DNA of 20,573 nucleotides from Bradymonadales bacterium. Lineage in GTDB: Bacteria > Myxococcota > Bradymonadia > REDH01. Of the stretch, positions 1-7,987 are shown piece by piece (within the stretch, counting starts at the first letter, position 1; each line of letters opens with the position of its first letter). A program made the position numbers and the translations under genes. Under the pieces are notes generated by a model. It saw nothing but the letters and a program-made list of their open reading frames with translations. It did not search any database and was not told the DNA's origin. The stretch lies in assembly GCA_947483645.1 (NCBI GenBank), contig CANKLS010000025.1, positions 1 through 20,573 of the forward strand, written 5' to 3'.

Positions 1-867
1 CTCGACGACCTCGTGTCGGCCGATGAACTCTATGCGCTCCGAACCATCTCGCAGCGCTGCAGTTCGTCGGCCTGCCGTGAGGCACTCCGGCTGGCCTCCC
101 CGACCGACGCGACGGGTGCGAGCGGCGTGGCGCTTGCGCGGGCTCTGCGCTCAAGCAGCGACCCCGAAGATCAGGCGGAGGCCGCACGGCTGCTTGCCAA
201 TCCTGCGCGGTTGGCATCACTGCAGAGGTTTGCGTCGGGCGAAGCGCTCGGTTCAACGCCTGCGGGTCTTACAGCCTCGTGGCTCAGCGAGGCCGGCGCG
301 CGGGCCTCTTTGGCGCCTCGGGCAGTTCGTTCAGCGCGTTCGGGGTTCGGGGGATCTCTCTCGAAACTCGGTGGCTGGCTGCTTGCGGCGCTCATTCTTC
401 AGGCGGGCCTGTTGGCCATCTTCTTGCGACGCGATGGACTGCTCTCCTCGAGATGCACAACCTGCGGGGCGGTCTGCAACGCAGCGGAGCAGCGAGCGGG
501 CGGAGGTTGCAACCTCTGCGGTGACGACGGCGCCGAGCTCCGGGATGCAGAGCAGCAGGCGGCGGCGCGATATCGCCCGACCTCGCGAAACGCCCGTATG
601 ACCTGGTCGAAGGCCGTAGGCGATCTCCTGCTTCCCGGCCTTGGTGCGTTCGCCTCTTCGCTCTCTGCCGCGTCACTCGCGATGCTCCTGCCCTCATGCA
701 TCGCGGCGGCCCTGCTGTCGGCCCCCGATCCATGGTGGCCGACGGCAGCAGCGGCGGTCGGGCTGCTACGCGGTTGCGCCACGCTTGTTCTAGGTCTGAT
801 GTGGTGTGCGATGCTGCTTCGTTTGGTGAAGTTCCTGCGTAGCCCGGTTGCCGCGGAGGAGAGATGA
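1..867 (+). CDS. C-terminal part of an unrecognised membrane protein with zinc-ribbon-like loop (5' partial)
   Basis: The reading frame is open from base 1, so the true start lies outside the window; the first GTG inside is at 13 but there is no reason to prefer it. The visible part begins with an Ala/Ser/Arg/Leu-rich helical stretch that could be a degenerate helical-repeat region. It then has one hydrophobic segment (about residues 120-138, counting from base 13), a loop with two CxxC pairs (RCTTCGAVC and GGCNLCGDD) resembling a zinc ribbon, and two more hydrophobic segments near the C-terminus ending in a basic tail. I do not recognise the family. The stop overlaps the next start as ATGA, which suggests translational coupling. 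A role with the downstream pseudopilin-like protein is only an inference. Confidence 0.75.
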   Translation, partial: LDDLVSADELYALRTISQRCSSSACREALRLASPTDATGASGVALARALRSSSDPEDQAEAARLLANPARLASLQRFASGEALGSTPAGLTASWLSEAGARASLAPRAVRSARSGFGGSLSKLGGWLLAALILQAGLLAIFLRRDGLLSSRCTTCGAVCNAAEQRAGGGCNLCGDDGAELRDAEQQAAARYRPTSRNARMTWSKAVGDLLLPGLGAFASSLSAASLAMLLPSCIAAALLSAPDPWWPTAAAAVGLLRGCATLVLGLMWCAMLLRLVKFLRSPVAAEER

Positions 868-1235
868 GCGAGCCGGAGTCTTCGCGCAGCACCGGTTCGC
901 TGGTGCTTCTCTCAGCAGCCTGGGCGATGGGAGGGTTTGTCGTTGCGTCGACGCTGATCGAACCGCTTCTGGCGCTCCGCGAGAGCGCGACAGAAGCGAC
1001 CCTACGACAGAAGCCCGTAGGTCGCGACCACGCATCGGAAGAGGCACAGATGGTCATCATCCGTGAGGCTATCGCCGCCTTCTACGAGAACGGCGGGCGC
1101 TACCCCAAGAACCTCGACGAGCTGGTGACAGGCCGCTGGCTGGGCGCGTCGCAGCTCCGCGCTCCGGGTCGGGCCGGACAGCCTTACTTTGCAGCTACCA
1201 GCGACAGTTACACGCTGCTTCCATGGCGTCAGTGA
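864..1235 (+). CDS. Small membrane-anchored protein with GspG-like pseudopilin C-terminal motif
   Basis: This is a 123-residue protein. The start at 864 is supported by a GGAGGAGA ribosome-binding sequence directly upstream (856-863) and by the ATGA overlap with the preceding gene. A hydrophobic segment spans about residues 12-31. The rest reads like the soluble part of a type II secretion major pseudopilin: an amphipathic helix (IREAIAAFYENGGRYP), then NLDELV, then a GQPYF...YTLLP ending. Real GspG proteins carry a prepilin-peptidase site (G before F-T-L-I-E) at the start of the hydrophobic helix, and I see none here. It may therefore be a bitopic membrane protein that borrows the pseudopilin fold rather than an assembled pilin. 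The resemblance is short and the function is unknown. Confidence 0.75.
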   Translation: MSEPESSRSTGSLVLLSAAWAMGGFVVASTLIEPLLALRESATEATLRQKPVGRDHASEEAQMVIIREAIAAFYENGGRYPKNLDELVTGRWLGASQLRAPGRAGQPYFAATSDSYTLLPWRQ

Positions 1236-1309
1236 GCGGTTTCGTGGCTGCTTGCGCCGGTGCTTCAATCCTGTAGCGTCTGCCCTCCCCTTTGTGAGGC
1301 CGCGGACGC

Positions 1310-2488
1310 ATGAGATCTCAGTCCTTCGAGTTCGACGACACCAATATTGCCCGCTCCGTCTTCGGCCACCGCGACGAGTTTCTTCGCATCATCGAGCACG
1401 AACTCACGGTCGACATCCTCTGGAAGGGGAACAAACTGACCATCACCGGTGACCCCGCCGACGCCGTCATCGCGCGCAATGTGCTGGTTCAGCTCTACGG
1501 GATCGTCGCCGATGGCTACGCGCTTGCGACAACCGATGTGACCCGCGCCATCAGCCTGCTCAAGGAGGCACCCGACACCGACCTCCGGCGCATCTTCCTC
1601 GATGCCGTCATCACCGGCTCGTCTGGCCGGAACATCTCGCCCAAGACGGTCACGCAGAAACACTACGTAGATGCCATCCGCAACCATTCGCTCGTCTTCG
1701 GCATTGGGCCGGCGGGAACCGGCAAGACCTATCTGGCGATGGCGATGGCGGTGTCGGCGTTGCTCAAGCGGAAGGTGAAGCGGATTGTGCTTGCGCGACC
1801 TGCTGTCGAAGCAGGCGAGAAGCTGGGGTTCCTTCCCGGCGACCTTCAGGAGAAGGTCAACCCCTATCTCCGACCTCTGTATGATGCGCTGAACGAGATG
1901 CTCGACTTCGAGAAGGCGAGCCAGTGGATGCAGCGGGGTATCATCGAGGTAGCGCCACTCGCCTTCATGCGAGGCCGCACACTCAACGACTCCTTCATCA
2001 TTCTCGACGAGGCGCAGAACGCCACGCGGGAGCAGATGAAGATGTTCCTCACCCGGATCGGATACGGCTCGAGCGCGGTGGTAACGGGCGACGCGAGCCA
2101 GATCGACCTGATTGAGAAGCAGACCTCGGGCCTGACCCACGCGGCGCGCATCCTCGAAGGGCTCGAGGGCGTTTCGGTGGTGCGGTTCGAAGAGGTGGAT
2201 GTTGTGCGCCACCCCTTGGTGCGGCGTGTAGTCGCGGCCTACGACCGGCAGGAGGCGCTGGAGCGGGAGCAGGAACTTCAGGAGGACCCTTACCAACGCG
2301 ATCGCGGTTACCGGTTCAGGCCCGACCGCGGCCCGCGATTTGAGAACCGAGGCTGGAACGAGCCGCGTGACTGGCGGCAGGAGCCGGCTGGGCCTCCAGC
2401 GCCCGCGGCCGTTGATCAGGCAGCGGAGCAGACAGGGGAAGAACCACCAAAGGTCGAACCGCTGAAGACAGAGGGAGAGGCCGAATGA
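1310..2488 (+). CDS. phoH: PhoH-like P-loop ATPase
   Basis: This is a cytoplasmic ATPase of the PhoH/YbeZ family, which is usually encoded next to ybeY and is linked to RNA and ribosome metabolism. The N-terminal domain (about residues 1-100) precedes the conserved core. The Walker A motif GPAGTGKT is at residues 133-140, Walker B with the family signature FIILDEAQNAT at 229-239, and TGDASQIDL at 259-267. The core ends near residue 312. An approximately 80-residue tail follows that is rich in Arg, Glu, Gly and Pro and looks disordered; it makes the protein longer (392 aa) than the usual 320-350. A GAGG sequence at 1296-1299 supports the chosen ATG. The stop overlaps ybeY by ATGA, the common phoH-ybeY arrangement. 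Confidence 0.95.
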   Translation: MRSQSFEFDDTNIARSVFGHRDEFLRIIEHELTVDILWKGNKLTITGDPADAVIARNVLVQLYGIVADGYALATTDVTRAISLLKEAPDTDLRRIFLDAVITGSSGRNISPKTVTQKHYVDAIRNHSLVFGIGPAGTGKTYLAMAMAVSALLKRKVKRIVLARPAVEAGEKLGFLPGDLQEKVNPYLRPLYDALNEMLDFEKASQWMQRGIIEVAPLAFMRGRTLNDSFIILDEAQNATREQMKMFLTRIGYGSSAVVTGDASQIDLIEKQTSGLTHAARILEGLEGVSVVRFEEVDVVRHPLVRRVVAAYDRQEALEREQELQEDPYQRDRGYRFRPDRGPRFENRGWNEPRDWRQEPAGPPAPAAVDQAAEQTGEEPPKVEPLKTEGEAE

Positions 2489-2979
2489 TCACGCTGTTGA
2501 CGCGACGGGGAAAGACAGGGTTGGCTGCAGCGGATCTGGCCTGGTTTCGTCGCAAAATGGAGGCGCTGCCTGCCTGCAGCTCGCAGCCGGAAAACATTGA
2601 AGCGACGATTCTTCTGACGGACGACGAGGAGATTCGGCAGCTCAACCGCGACTTCCGCGGCTACGACAAGCCGACGGATGTACTCTCCTTCGCGATGCAG
2701 GAGTCGGAAGATGCTGCAGTCACGCCCGACCTGCTCGGCGACGTGGCGGTCTCTGTAGAGACGGCGCGCCGGATGGTGGGCAGCGGCGAACATCGGGCGC
2801 GGGTCTGTGAGGAGCTTGGGCTGCAGACGCCGTGGGGCGAGCGTGAAGAGGTGCTCTTCCTGATCGTGCACGGATATCTCCATCTGCTGGGGTATGACCA
2901 TGCGACAAAGCGCGACGAGCGAGAGATGAAAGCGGCCGAGCGCAAGGTGTTTTTTCGGCTGATGGGATGGAAGTCGTAG
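2485..2979 (+). CDS. ybeY: Endoribonuclease YbeY (rRNA maturation factor)
   Basis: YbeY is a zinc-dependent single-strand endoribonuclease involved in 16S rRNA 3' maturation and ribosome quality control. The 164-residue length fits the family. The signature HGYLHLLGYDH at residues 129-139 supplies the three zinc-binding histidines (129, 133, 139), and the upstream block KPTDVLSF at 62-69 followed by LLGDVAVS at 83-90 is characteristic. Residues of about 95-122 are somewhat longer than in the E. coli protein. The start is set by the ATGA overlap with phoH, implying coupled translation. The hemolysin/lnt genes that often follow ybeY are absent; a long non-coding region follows instead. Confidence 0.96.
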   Translation: MITLLTRRGKTGLAAADLAWFRRKMEALPACSSQPENIEATILLTDDEEIRQLNRDFRGYDKPTDVLSFAMQESEDAAVTPDLLGDVAVSVETARRMVGSGEHRARVCEELGLQTPWGEREEVLFLIVHGYLHLLGYDHATKRDEREMKAAERKVFFRLMGWKS

Positions 2980-3062
2980 GGCTCCGATCTGCCGATCTTT
3001 TCTTGGCGACGAGGGCCCAACGGCGGGCAGAGGTAGGCGGGGGGCGGTGAGTTGTGGAAGGT

Positions 3063-3085
3063 GGCGAATGGACGGGAGATTCGCC
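3063..3085 (+). terminator. Hairpin downstream of ybeY, possible terminator
   Basis: GGCGAAT at 3063-3069 is perfectly complementary to ATTCGCC at 3079-3085 around a 9-base loop, and the stem is followed by GATTTT. It lies 83 bases after the ybeY stop. The T-run is only four long, so this is a weak intrinsic terminator at best. It could equally be an upstream binding site for the sigma54-like element at 3119. Confidence 0.3.
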
Positions 3086-3118
3086 GATTTTCAACCTTCG
3101 ACAAAACCCGAAGCGAGG

Positions 3119-3134
3119 TGGCACGGCATCTGCA
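3119..3134 (+). promoter_or_regulatory. Candidate sigma54 (-24/-12) promoter upstream of nrdJ
   Basis: The sequence is TGGCAC-GGCAT-CTGCA, against the sigma54 consensus TGGCAC-N5-TTGCA: one mismatch, with the required GG-N10-GC spacing (GG at 3120-3121, GC at 3132-3133). A start site near 3145 would give a leader of about 400 bases before nrdJ, or could drive an untranslated RNA. Sigma54 control of nrdJ is not something I know of, so the match may be fortuitous. Confidence 0.4.
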
Positions 3135-3199
3135 AACCATTCTCGAATCAGCGTGTAAGTCCCTGAAAAACGGTGCGCCGAGAATCGTACCGGCGGCGG

Positions 3200-3266
3200 C
3201 GAGGGGGGGATGCGTTTGCGTTGACAACCCAACTCCGCGGGTGGCAAGAACAGGTCCCCCCCCTCG
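3200..3266 (+). repeat. Ten-bp inverted repeat of a G-run and a C-run
   Basis: CGAGGGGGGG at 3200-3209 is perfectly complementary to CCCCCCCTCG at 3257-3266, with 47 bases between the arms. The enclosed loop contains the TTGACA hexamer (3221-3226). In RNA this would make a very stable stem; in DNA the G-run could also adopt unusual structures. Its purpose is unknown. Confidence 0.6.
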
Positions 3267-3277
3267 ACAACGGATGT

Positions 3278-3369
3278 CCACATCTTGTGGTCACGAGCAC
3301 GGCACCCCACATGATGTTGCGTCAGCCCCGCCAAAAATTTGCTCCCCGATCGTCGCCCACTCAGAGTGG
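3278..3369. promoter_or_regulatory. CCAC/GTGG palindromes upstream of nrdJ, possible NrdR-type boxes
   Basis: CCACA-TCT-TGTGG (3278-3290) and CCACT-CAG-AGTGG (3357-3369) are perfect 5-3-5 palindromes. CCACATGATGTTG (3307-3319) begins with the same CCACAT and lies 29 bases after the first. The right half of the first site (ATCTTGTGG) fits the ATATWGTGT-type half of NrdR boxes, which usually occur as pairs about three helical turns apart before ribonucleotide reductase genes. The fit is partial, so NrdR binding is an inference. Confidence 0.4.
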
Positions 3370-3448
3370 ACTGCGTCGCGGGCTCGGCGGCCGTCTGAAC
3401 CGACCGCCGCTGCCTCCGAGGGCTGCCTAGCCGCACACCGGGTCGACC

Positions 3449-3484
3449 GTTGCGCGGAACGCAGGCCCCGACCTGCGCGACAAC
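3449..3484 (+). other. Stem-loop in the nrdJ leader
   Basis: An inner 6-bp stem pairs CGCAGG (3460-3465) with CCTGCG (3472-3477) around a six-base loop. An outer stem pairs GTTG (3449-3452) with CAAC (3481-3484) and CG (3453-3454) with CG (3478-3479), leaving an A bulge at 3480. It lies 63 bases before the nrdJ start and is not followed by a T-run, so it is more likely a leader structure than a terminator. Confidence 0.4.
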
Positions 3485-3547
3485 CTGCCTCTTCTGCATT
3501 CATCTCTTCGATTCACACCGCCCGCATCATCTCCTTGAAGGTCATCC

Positions 3548-6500
3548 ATGAAGTTCACGCGCCACTTCACCACCGCCGGCAACGACCCCTACGCCAAGCT
3601 CTCGTTCACCGAGCGGACGAGCGAAATCCGCAACCCCGACGGCACTGTCGTCTTTAAGGCCGAGAAGGTGGGTGTCCCGGAGGGTTGGACGCAGACTGCA
3701 ACCGATATTCTGGCGCAGAAGTATTTCCGCAAAGCGGGCGTTCCCAGGGCGCTGAAGCGGGTTGCTGAGGCAGGTGTTCCCGAGTGGCTGCAGCCAATGG
3801 AAGCAGACGAGGAGGCGCTGGCAGGCCTGGATCTCAAGACGCGGACGACCGGCGAGACCGATGCCCGCCAGGTCTTCGATCGCATGGCTGGCTGCTGGGT
3901 CTACTGGGGCTTCAAGCACAACTACTTCTCAAGCGAGGAGGACGCACGGACCTTCTTCGACGAGATGCGCTTCATGCTCGCGGCGCAGATCGCGGCACCC
4001 AACTCCCCGCAGTGGTTCAACACGGGCCTCCACTGGGCCTACGGCGTCAACGGACCGTCGCAGGGCCACTACTATGTGGACCCTGTGTCCGGTGTGCTGA
4101 CTGCCTCGGTCGACGCCTACACCCACCCGCAGCCGCACGCCTGCTTCATCCAGAGCGTCAACGACGACCTGGTGAACGAGAACGGCATCATGGACCTGTG
4201 GACCCGCGAGGCACGCCTCTTCAAGTATGGCAGCGGCACGGGCACCAACTTCTCGATGATCCGCGGCGAAGACGAGCGCCTGTCGGGCGGTGGTCGCTCG
4301 AGCGGGCTTATGAGCTTCCTGGCCATTGGCGACCGCGCTGCCGGCGCCATCAAGTCGGGCGGCACGACCCGCCGGGCAGCCAAGATGGTCTGCCTCGACC
4401 TCGACCACCCCGATGTAGAGGCCTTCGTCGACTGGAAGGTGACGGAAGAGCAGAAGGTCGCCGCGCTCATGGCCGGCTCCAAGTCGATCAAGAAGGCGCT
4501 TCTTCGCGTGTTCGACGCCTGCGCTGCAGTGCCCGACGCCGCGATGAAGTTCGACCCGAAGAAGAACGGCCAGCTCGCCACCGCACTCCGCGCCGCGATC
4601 GAGGGCGGAACGCCGTCGAACCTCATTGGCCGCGTGCTCCAGCTCGCCAAGCAGGGCTTCACGAAGATGGACTTCGAGACCTACGACACCGACTGGAACG
4701 GCGAAGGCTACCGCACTGTTGGCGGTCAGAACTCGAATAACTCCGTGCGGGTGCCCAACCGGTTCTTCAAGGCCATCGACGAGCCCGGCTCCACCTGGCC
4801 TCTGATCCGCCGCACCGACGGAAAGGTCCAGCGCGAACTCGACCCCCGCGAGCTCTGGGACCGTATCGCCTACTCTGCCTGGGCCTGCGCCGATCCCGGC
4901 CTGCAGTATGATACGACCATCAACGAGTGGCACACCTGCCCCACCGATGGCCCGATCCGTGCGAGCAACCCCTGCTCTGAATACATGTTCCTCGACGATA
5001 CTGCCTGCAACCTTGCGAGCATCAACCTCGCCAAGCTCCACACGCCTACAGGCTTCGACATCGACGCCTACCGCCACGCCATCCGGCTCTGGACGGTCGT
5101 GCTCGAAGTGAGCGTGCTCATGGCGCAGTACCCGAGCCGGCGCATCGCAGAGAACTCCTACGAGTTCCGCACGCTCGGACTGGGCTACGCCAACATCGGC
5201 ACCCTGCTGATGATCAACGGCATCCCCTACGACAGCGAGCGCGCCTGCGCTTGGACCGGTGCCCTCACCGCCATCCTGACCGGCGAGTCCTACGCGGCCT
5301 CCGCCGAGATGGCCTCTGAGCTGGGCCCGTTCGCCGGCTACGTGCGGAACGCTGAATCGATGCTCCGCGTCATCCGCAACCATCGCCGCGCTGCCTACGC
5401 CGCAGCTCCGAGCGAGTATGAGGGTCTGACCATCAAGCCAATGGGCATCGATGCCCGCCTCTGCCCCGCTCCCCTGCTCGAGGCGGCACGCACCGCTTGG
5501 GACCGCGCCCTCGAGGCCGGTCAGGCACACGGCTACCGCAATGCCCAGGTCTCGGTCATTGCCCCGACCGGCACCATCGGTCTCGTCATGGACTGCGACA
5601 CCACCGGCATCGAGCCCGACTTCGCCCTCGTGAAGTTCAAGAAGCTGGCAGGCGGAGGCTACCTCAAGATCATCAACCAGTCGGTCCCCGCTGCCCTCGA
5701 GCGGCTCGGCTACGGTGCCGTGCAGATCGACGAGATCATCAAGCACGCTACGGGCAACCTGACCTTCAAGGGCGCGCCCGGCATCAACCACGACTCGCTC
5801 CGTGCCAAGGGCTTCACCGACGAGGTTCTGGAGAAGCTCGAGGCGCAGGCCCCGTGGGCCTTCGACATTCAGTTCCTCTTCAACCCCGCCACGCTGGGCA
5901 CCGCCTTCTGCACCACTAGCCTCTCCTTCTCGGATAAGGAGATGGCCGACCCGAGCTTCAACATGCTCGGTCGCCTCGGCTTCAGCCGCGACCAGGTCGG
6001 CGCAGCCAATCGCTTTGTCTGCGGTACCATGGCTGTCGAGGGTGCACCCCACCTCAAGGACGAGCACCTGCCCGTCTTCGACTGCGCCACCAAGTGCGGA
6101 GCCTCCGGCACCCGCTACATCGACCCCATGGGCCACGTCCGCATCATGGCGGCAGCACAGCCCTTCATCAGCGGCGCCATCTCCAAGACCATCAACATGC
6201 CCAACACCGCTACGGTGGAGGATGTGAAGATGATCTACCGCGAGAGCTGGAGCCTCATGACCAAGGCCATCGCCCTCTACCGCGACGGCAGCAAGCTCTC
6301 GCAGCCGCTCAACTCGGTGGCCGACGCGGACGAGGTGATTACCAGCGCGCTCGAAGCCGCCGCCTCTCCCTCGGAGGAGCAGGTCCGGTTGCCCGCGCCT
6401 TCGCCCGTCGAGCAGATTGTGGCACGCGCCGTCGCCGAGCGGGTCTCGCGCCGTCGTCGCCTGCCCAACCGCCGCACCGGTTACATCCAGAAGGCCACCG

Positions 6501-7216
6501 TCGGCTCGCACAAGGTCTACCTCCACACCGGTGAGTATGCCGACGGCACGCTCGGAGAGATCTTCGTCGATGTGCACCGCGAGGGCGCCGCGCTCCGCAG
6601 CCTCATGAACTGCTTCGCCATCGCCGTCTCGCTCGGCCTGCAGCATGGCGTGCCGCTCGACGAGTTTGTGGACGCCTTCGTCTTCACCCGCTTTGATCCC
6701 TCCGGCCCGGTCGATGGCAACGAGAACATCAAGTTCTCCACCTCTATCATCGACTACATCTTCCGCGAGCTCGGCGTGAGCTACCTCGGTCGCAACGACC
6801 TTGCCCATGTCTCCCCCGAGGACGCCTACTCCGGCAGCATCTCGACCGGCAGCAGCACACGCGAAGATTCCGAGGACATGGAGTCCGCTGCCCTCTACGA
6901 GTCCTACCGCGACAACTACGACTCCACGCCGCGCGGCACAGCGTCGCGCTCGCCGGCGAGCAAAGGCTTTACCCGCACCCCCACTGACCCCTTCGCCACG
7001 GTCGACAGCGATGGGACCGAGACGGTCGTTGTCACGCAGGTGGTCGAGAGCCGCGCCACCGCCGATGGCGGCGTGACCAAGCTCAGCGCCTCAAAGATGG
7101 CCCGCATGAAGGGCTACGAGGGCGAGTCCTGCGGCGGCTGCGGAAACTTCACCCTCGTGCGCAACGGCACCTGCCTCAAGTGCGACACCTGCGGCAGCAC
7201 CAGCGGCTGCTCGTAG
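3548..7216 (+). CDS. nrdJ: Adenosylcobalamin-dependent (class II) ribonucleotide reductase
   Basis: The enzyme makes deoxyribonucleotides from ribonucleotides using a B12-generated thiyl radical, independently of oxygen. At 1222 residues it is the long form known from alphaproteobacteria and relatives. The opening ([21 protein letters not shown]) is typical. Catalytic residues are visible: N474, C476 and E478 in NPCSEYMF, with redox partner cysteines C199 (HACFIQS) and C487 ([10 protein letters not shown]); the 11-residue gap between C476 and C487 matches class II enzymes. An inserted segment at about 300-385 interrupts the barrel. A TSCPD-type domain ([20 protein letters not shown]) lies at about 970-1090, and a Cys-rich tail ([13 protein letters not shown]) probably relays reducing equivalents. 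A GAAGG at 3537-3541 precedes the ATG. No other ribonucleotide reductase gene is in the window. Confidence 0.97.
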   Translation: MKFTRHFTTAGNDPYAKLSFTERTSEIRNPDGTVVFKAEKVGVPEGWTQTATDILAQKYFRKAGVPRALKRVAEAGVPEWLQPMEADEEALAGLDLKTRTTGETDARQVFDRMAGCWVYWGFKHNYFSSEEDARTFFDEMRFMLAAQIAAPNSPQWFNTGLHWAYGVNGPSQGHYYVDPVSGVLTASVDAYTHPQPHACFIQSVNDDLVNENGIMDLWTREARLFKYGSGTGTNFSMIRGEDERLSGGGRSSGLMSFLAIGDRAAGAIKSGGTTRRAAKMVCLDLDHPDVEAFVDWKVTEEQKVAALMAGSKSIKKALLRVFDACAAVPDAAMKFDPKKNGQLATALRAAIEGGTPSNLIGRVLQLAKQGFTKMDFETYDTDWNGEGYRTVGGQNSNNSVRVPNRFFKAIDEPGSTWPLIRRTDGKVQRELDPRELWDRIAYSAWACADPGLQYDTTINEWHTCPTDGPIRASNPCSEYMFLDDTACNLASINLAKLHTPTGFDIDAYRHAIRLWTVVLEVSVLMAQYPSRRIAENSYEFRTLGLGYANIGTLLMINGIPYDSERACAWTGALTAILTGESYAASAEMASELGPFAGYVRNAESMLRVIRNHRRAAYAAAPSEYEGLTIKPMGIDARLCPAPLLEAARTAWDRALEAGQAHGYRNAQVSVIAPTGTIGLVMDCDTTGIEPDFALVKFKKLAGGGYLKIINQSVPAALERLGYGAVQIDEIIKHATGNLTFKGAPGINHDSLRAKGFTDEVLEKLEAQAPWAFDIQFLFNPATLGTAFCTTSLSFSDKEMADPSFNMLGRLGFSRDQVGAANRFVCGTMAVEGAPHLKDEHLPVFDCATKCGASGTRYIDPMGHVRIMAAAQPFISGAISKTINMPNTATVEDVKMIYRESWSLMTKAIALYRDGSKLSQPLNSVADADEVITSALEAAASPSEEQVRLPAPSPVEQIVARAVAERVSRRRRLPNRRTGYIQKATVGSHKVYLHTGEYADGTLGEIFVDVHREGAALRSLMNCFAIAVSLGLQHGVPLDEFVDAFVFTRFDPSGPVDGNENIKFSTSIIDYIFRELGVSYLGRNDLAHVSPEDAYSGSISTGSSTREDSEDMESAALYESYRDNYDSTPRGTASRSPASKGFTRTPTDPFATVDSDGTETVVVTQVVESRATADGGVTKLSASKMARMKGYEGESCGGCGNFTLVRNGTCLKCDTCGSTSGCS

Positions 7217-7218
7217 GC

Positions 7219-7971
7219 GTGCATACGCGCCGCTCCTTGCTCCTCACTGCTGCCTCGGTGGCGCTGGCGGGCTGCAGAGCGGCTGTTCCATCATCCGGCG
7301 CGGCTCCTCAAGCCCCGCCTCAACCTGGCTCCGGCAGCACGGCCGCCAGCGTTACGGAGAGACCGTTGAAGACCATCCAAGTCTGGCACGACTTTACCTG
7401 CCCCTGGTGTGCCATCGGCCTCCACAACCTGCACACCGCCCTTACACAGCTCGGGCAGGCGAACGGGACGGTCTCGTTTGAGCCCTACCTTCTCTCTGCA
7501 GACACCCCCGCAGAGGGGCGTGAACTCCGCGCCCACCTCGGTGCCAAGTATGGTTCCGTACAGGTCGAAGGGATGATCAACCGCGCTGTGGAGGCCGGCA
7601 AGGCCTACGGCGTGGCGTTGCACTTCGACATCATCCGCATCTCGCCGCAGACGATTCCGGCGCATGCGCTCGTGGCTGCAGCTCCGGCGGAACTGCGTTG
7701 GGGCTTGGTCGAACAGCTGCATGCAGCCTACTTCCAACGCGGCGAGAACATCGGCGACCAAACGGTGCTTGCCTCCATTGCGACGGCGTCCGGCATCGAT
7801 GCGGCGCTCGCCGCAGCCGCCTTTGACCCCGCGCAGGGTGCGGCTGTCCGCCAGCGCGCCGCGACGATCTCGATGCTCGGCATACAAGGCGTACCCCACT
7901 TCAAAATTGGCGGACGTCCGCTGCATGGTGCACAACCCCCTGAGGCATTCGTCGCTGCGTTGACAGCTTAG
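7219..7971 (+). CDS. DsbA/FrnE-family thioredoxin-fold lipoprotein
   Basis: This is a thiol-disulfide oxidoreductase-like protein of the DsbA/FrnE (2-hydroxychromene isomerase-related) family. I chose the GTG at 7219, three bases after the nrdJ stop, because it places TRRSLLL and the lipobox LAGC (C19) at the very N-terminus; an ATG at 7180 would overlap nrdJ and spoil the signal. The paired arginines hint at Tat export but do not prove it. A Pro/Gly/Ser linker follows, then the domain with the redox motif FTCPWCAIG (C61, C64) and the cis-proline loop GVPHF near the C-terminus. The length is 250 residues. The Shine-Dalgarno sequence is weak. It probably acts outside the cytoplasmic membrane; its substrate is unknown. 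Sharing a transcript with nrdJ is likely from spacing, but a functional link is not shown. Confidence 0.85.
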   Translation: MHTRRSLLLTAASVALAGCRAAVPSSGAAPQAPPQPGSGSTAASVTERPLKTIQVWHDFTCPWCAIGLHNLHTALTQLGQANGTVSFEPYLLSADTPAEGRELRAHLGAKYGSVQVEGMINRAVEAGKAYGVALHFDIIRISPQTIPAHALVAAAPAELRWGLVEQLHAAYFQRGENIGDQTVLASIATASGIDAALAAAAFDPAQGAAVRQRAATISMLGIQGVPHFKIGGRPLHGAQPPEAFVAALTA

Positions 7972-7987
7972 CCACCGCTGGGTTGAA

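Larger units (their letters stand above)
2980..3547 (+). other. Non-coding region upstream of nrdJ with several structured elements
   Basis: This 568-base stretch separates ybeY from nrdJ. Open frames crossing it (for example the one from 3052) are Arg/Pro/Ser-rich, run into nrdJ out of frame and do not look like protein. It holds a hairpin at 3063-3085, a sigma54-like element at 3119-3134, an isolated TTGACA hexamer at 3221-3226 without a convincing -10, a 10-bp G-run/C-run inverted repeat (3200-3209 with 3257-3266), CCAC-type palindromes between 3278 and 3369, and a two-part stem-loop at 3449-3484. I found no cobalamin-riboswitch core, although nrdJ needs B12. Confidence 0.8.

Noticed and set aside
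1265..2296. A 343-codon open frame antisense to phoH
   Set aside because: Shadow of the phoH codon pattern; it contains no motif and conflicts with a well-supported gene.
3221..3250. Sigma70 promoter using TTGACA at 3221
   Set aside because: The -35 is perfect but the bases 17-19 downstream (GCAAGA, CAAGAA) are a poor -10, so I list only the hexamer.
3460..3500. Cobalamin riboswitch before nrdJ
   Set aside because: An ACCTGCC string recalls part of the B12 box, but the rest of that box and the GCCACTG-type core were not found, and the surrounding bases form a simple hairpin instead.
3052..3657. A 201-codon frame with GTG start spanning the nrdJ upstream region
   Set aside because: Composition is Arg/Pro/Ser-rich with no domain, it overlaps the nrdJ start out of frame, and there is no ribosome-binding sequence.
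3929..6808. A 959-codon open frame on the minus strand antisense to nrdJ
   Set aside because: It lies wholly within a clearly coding gene, has the composition expected of a GC-rich shadow frame (Val/Glu/Gly/Ala rich) and shows no recognisable domain.
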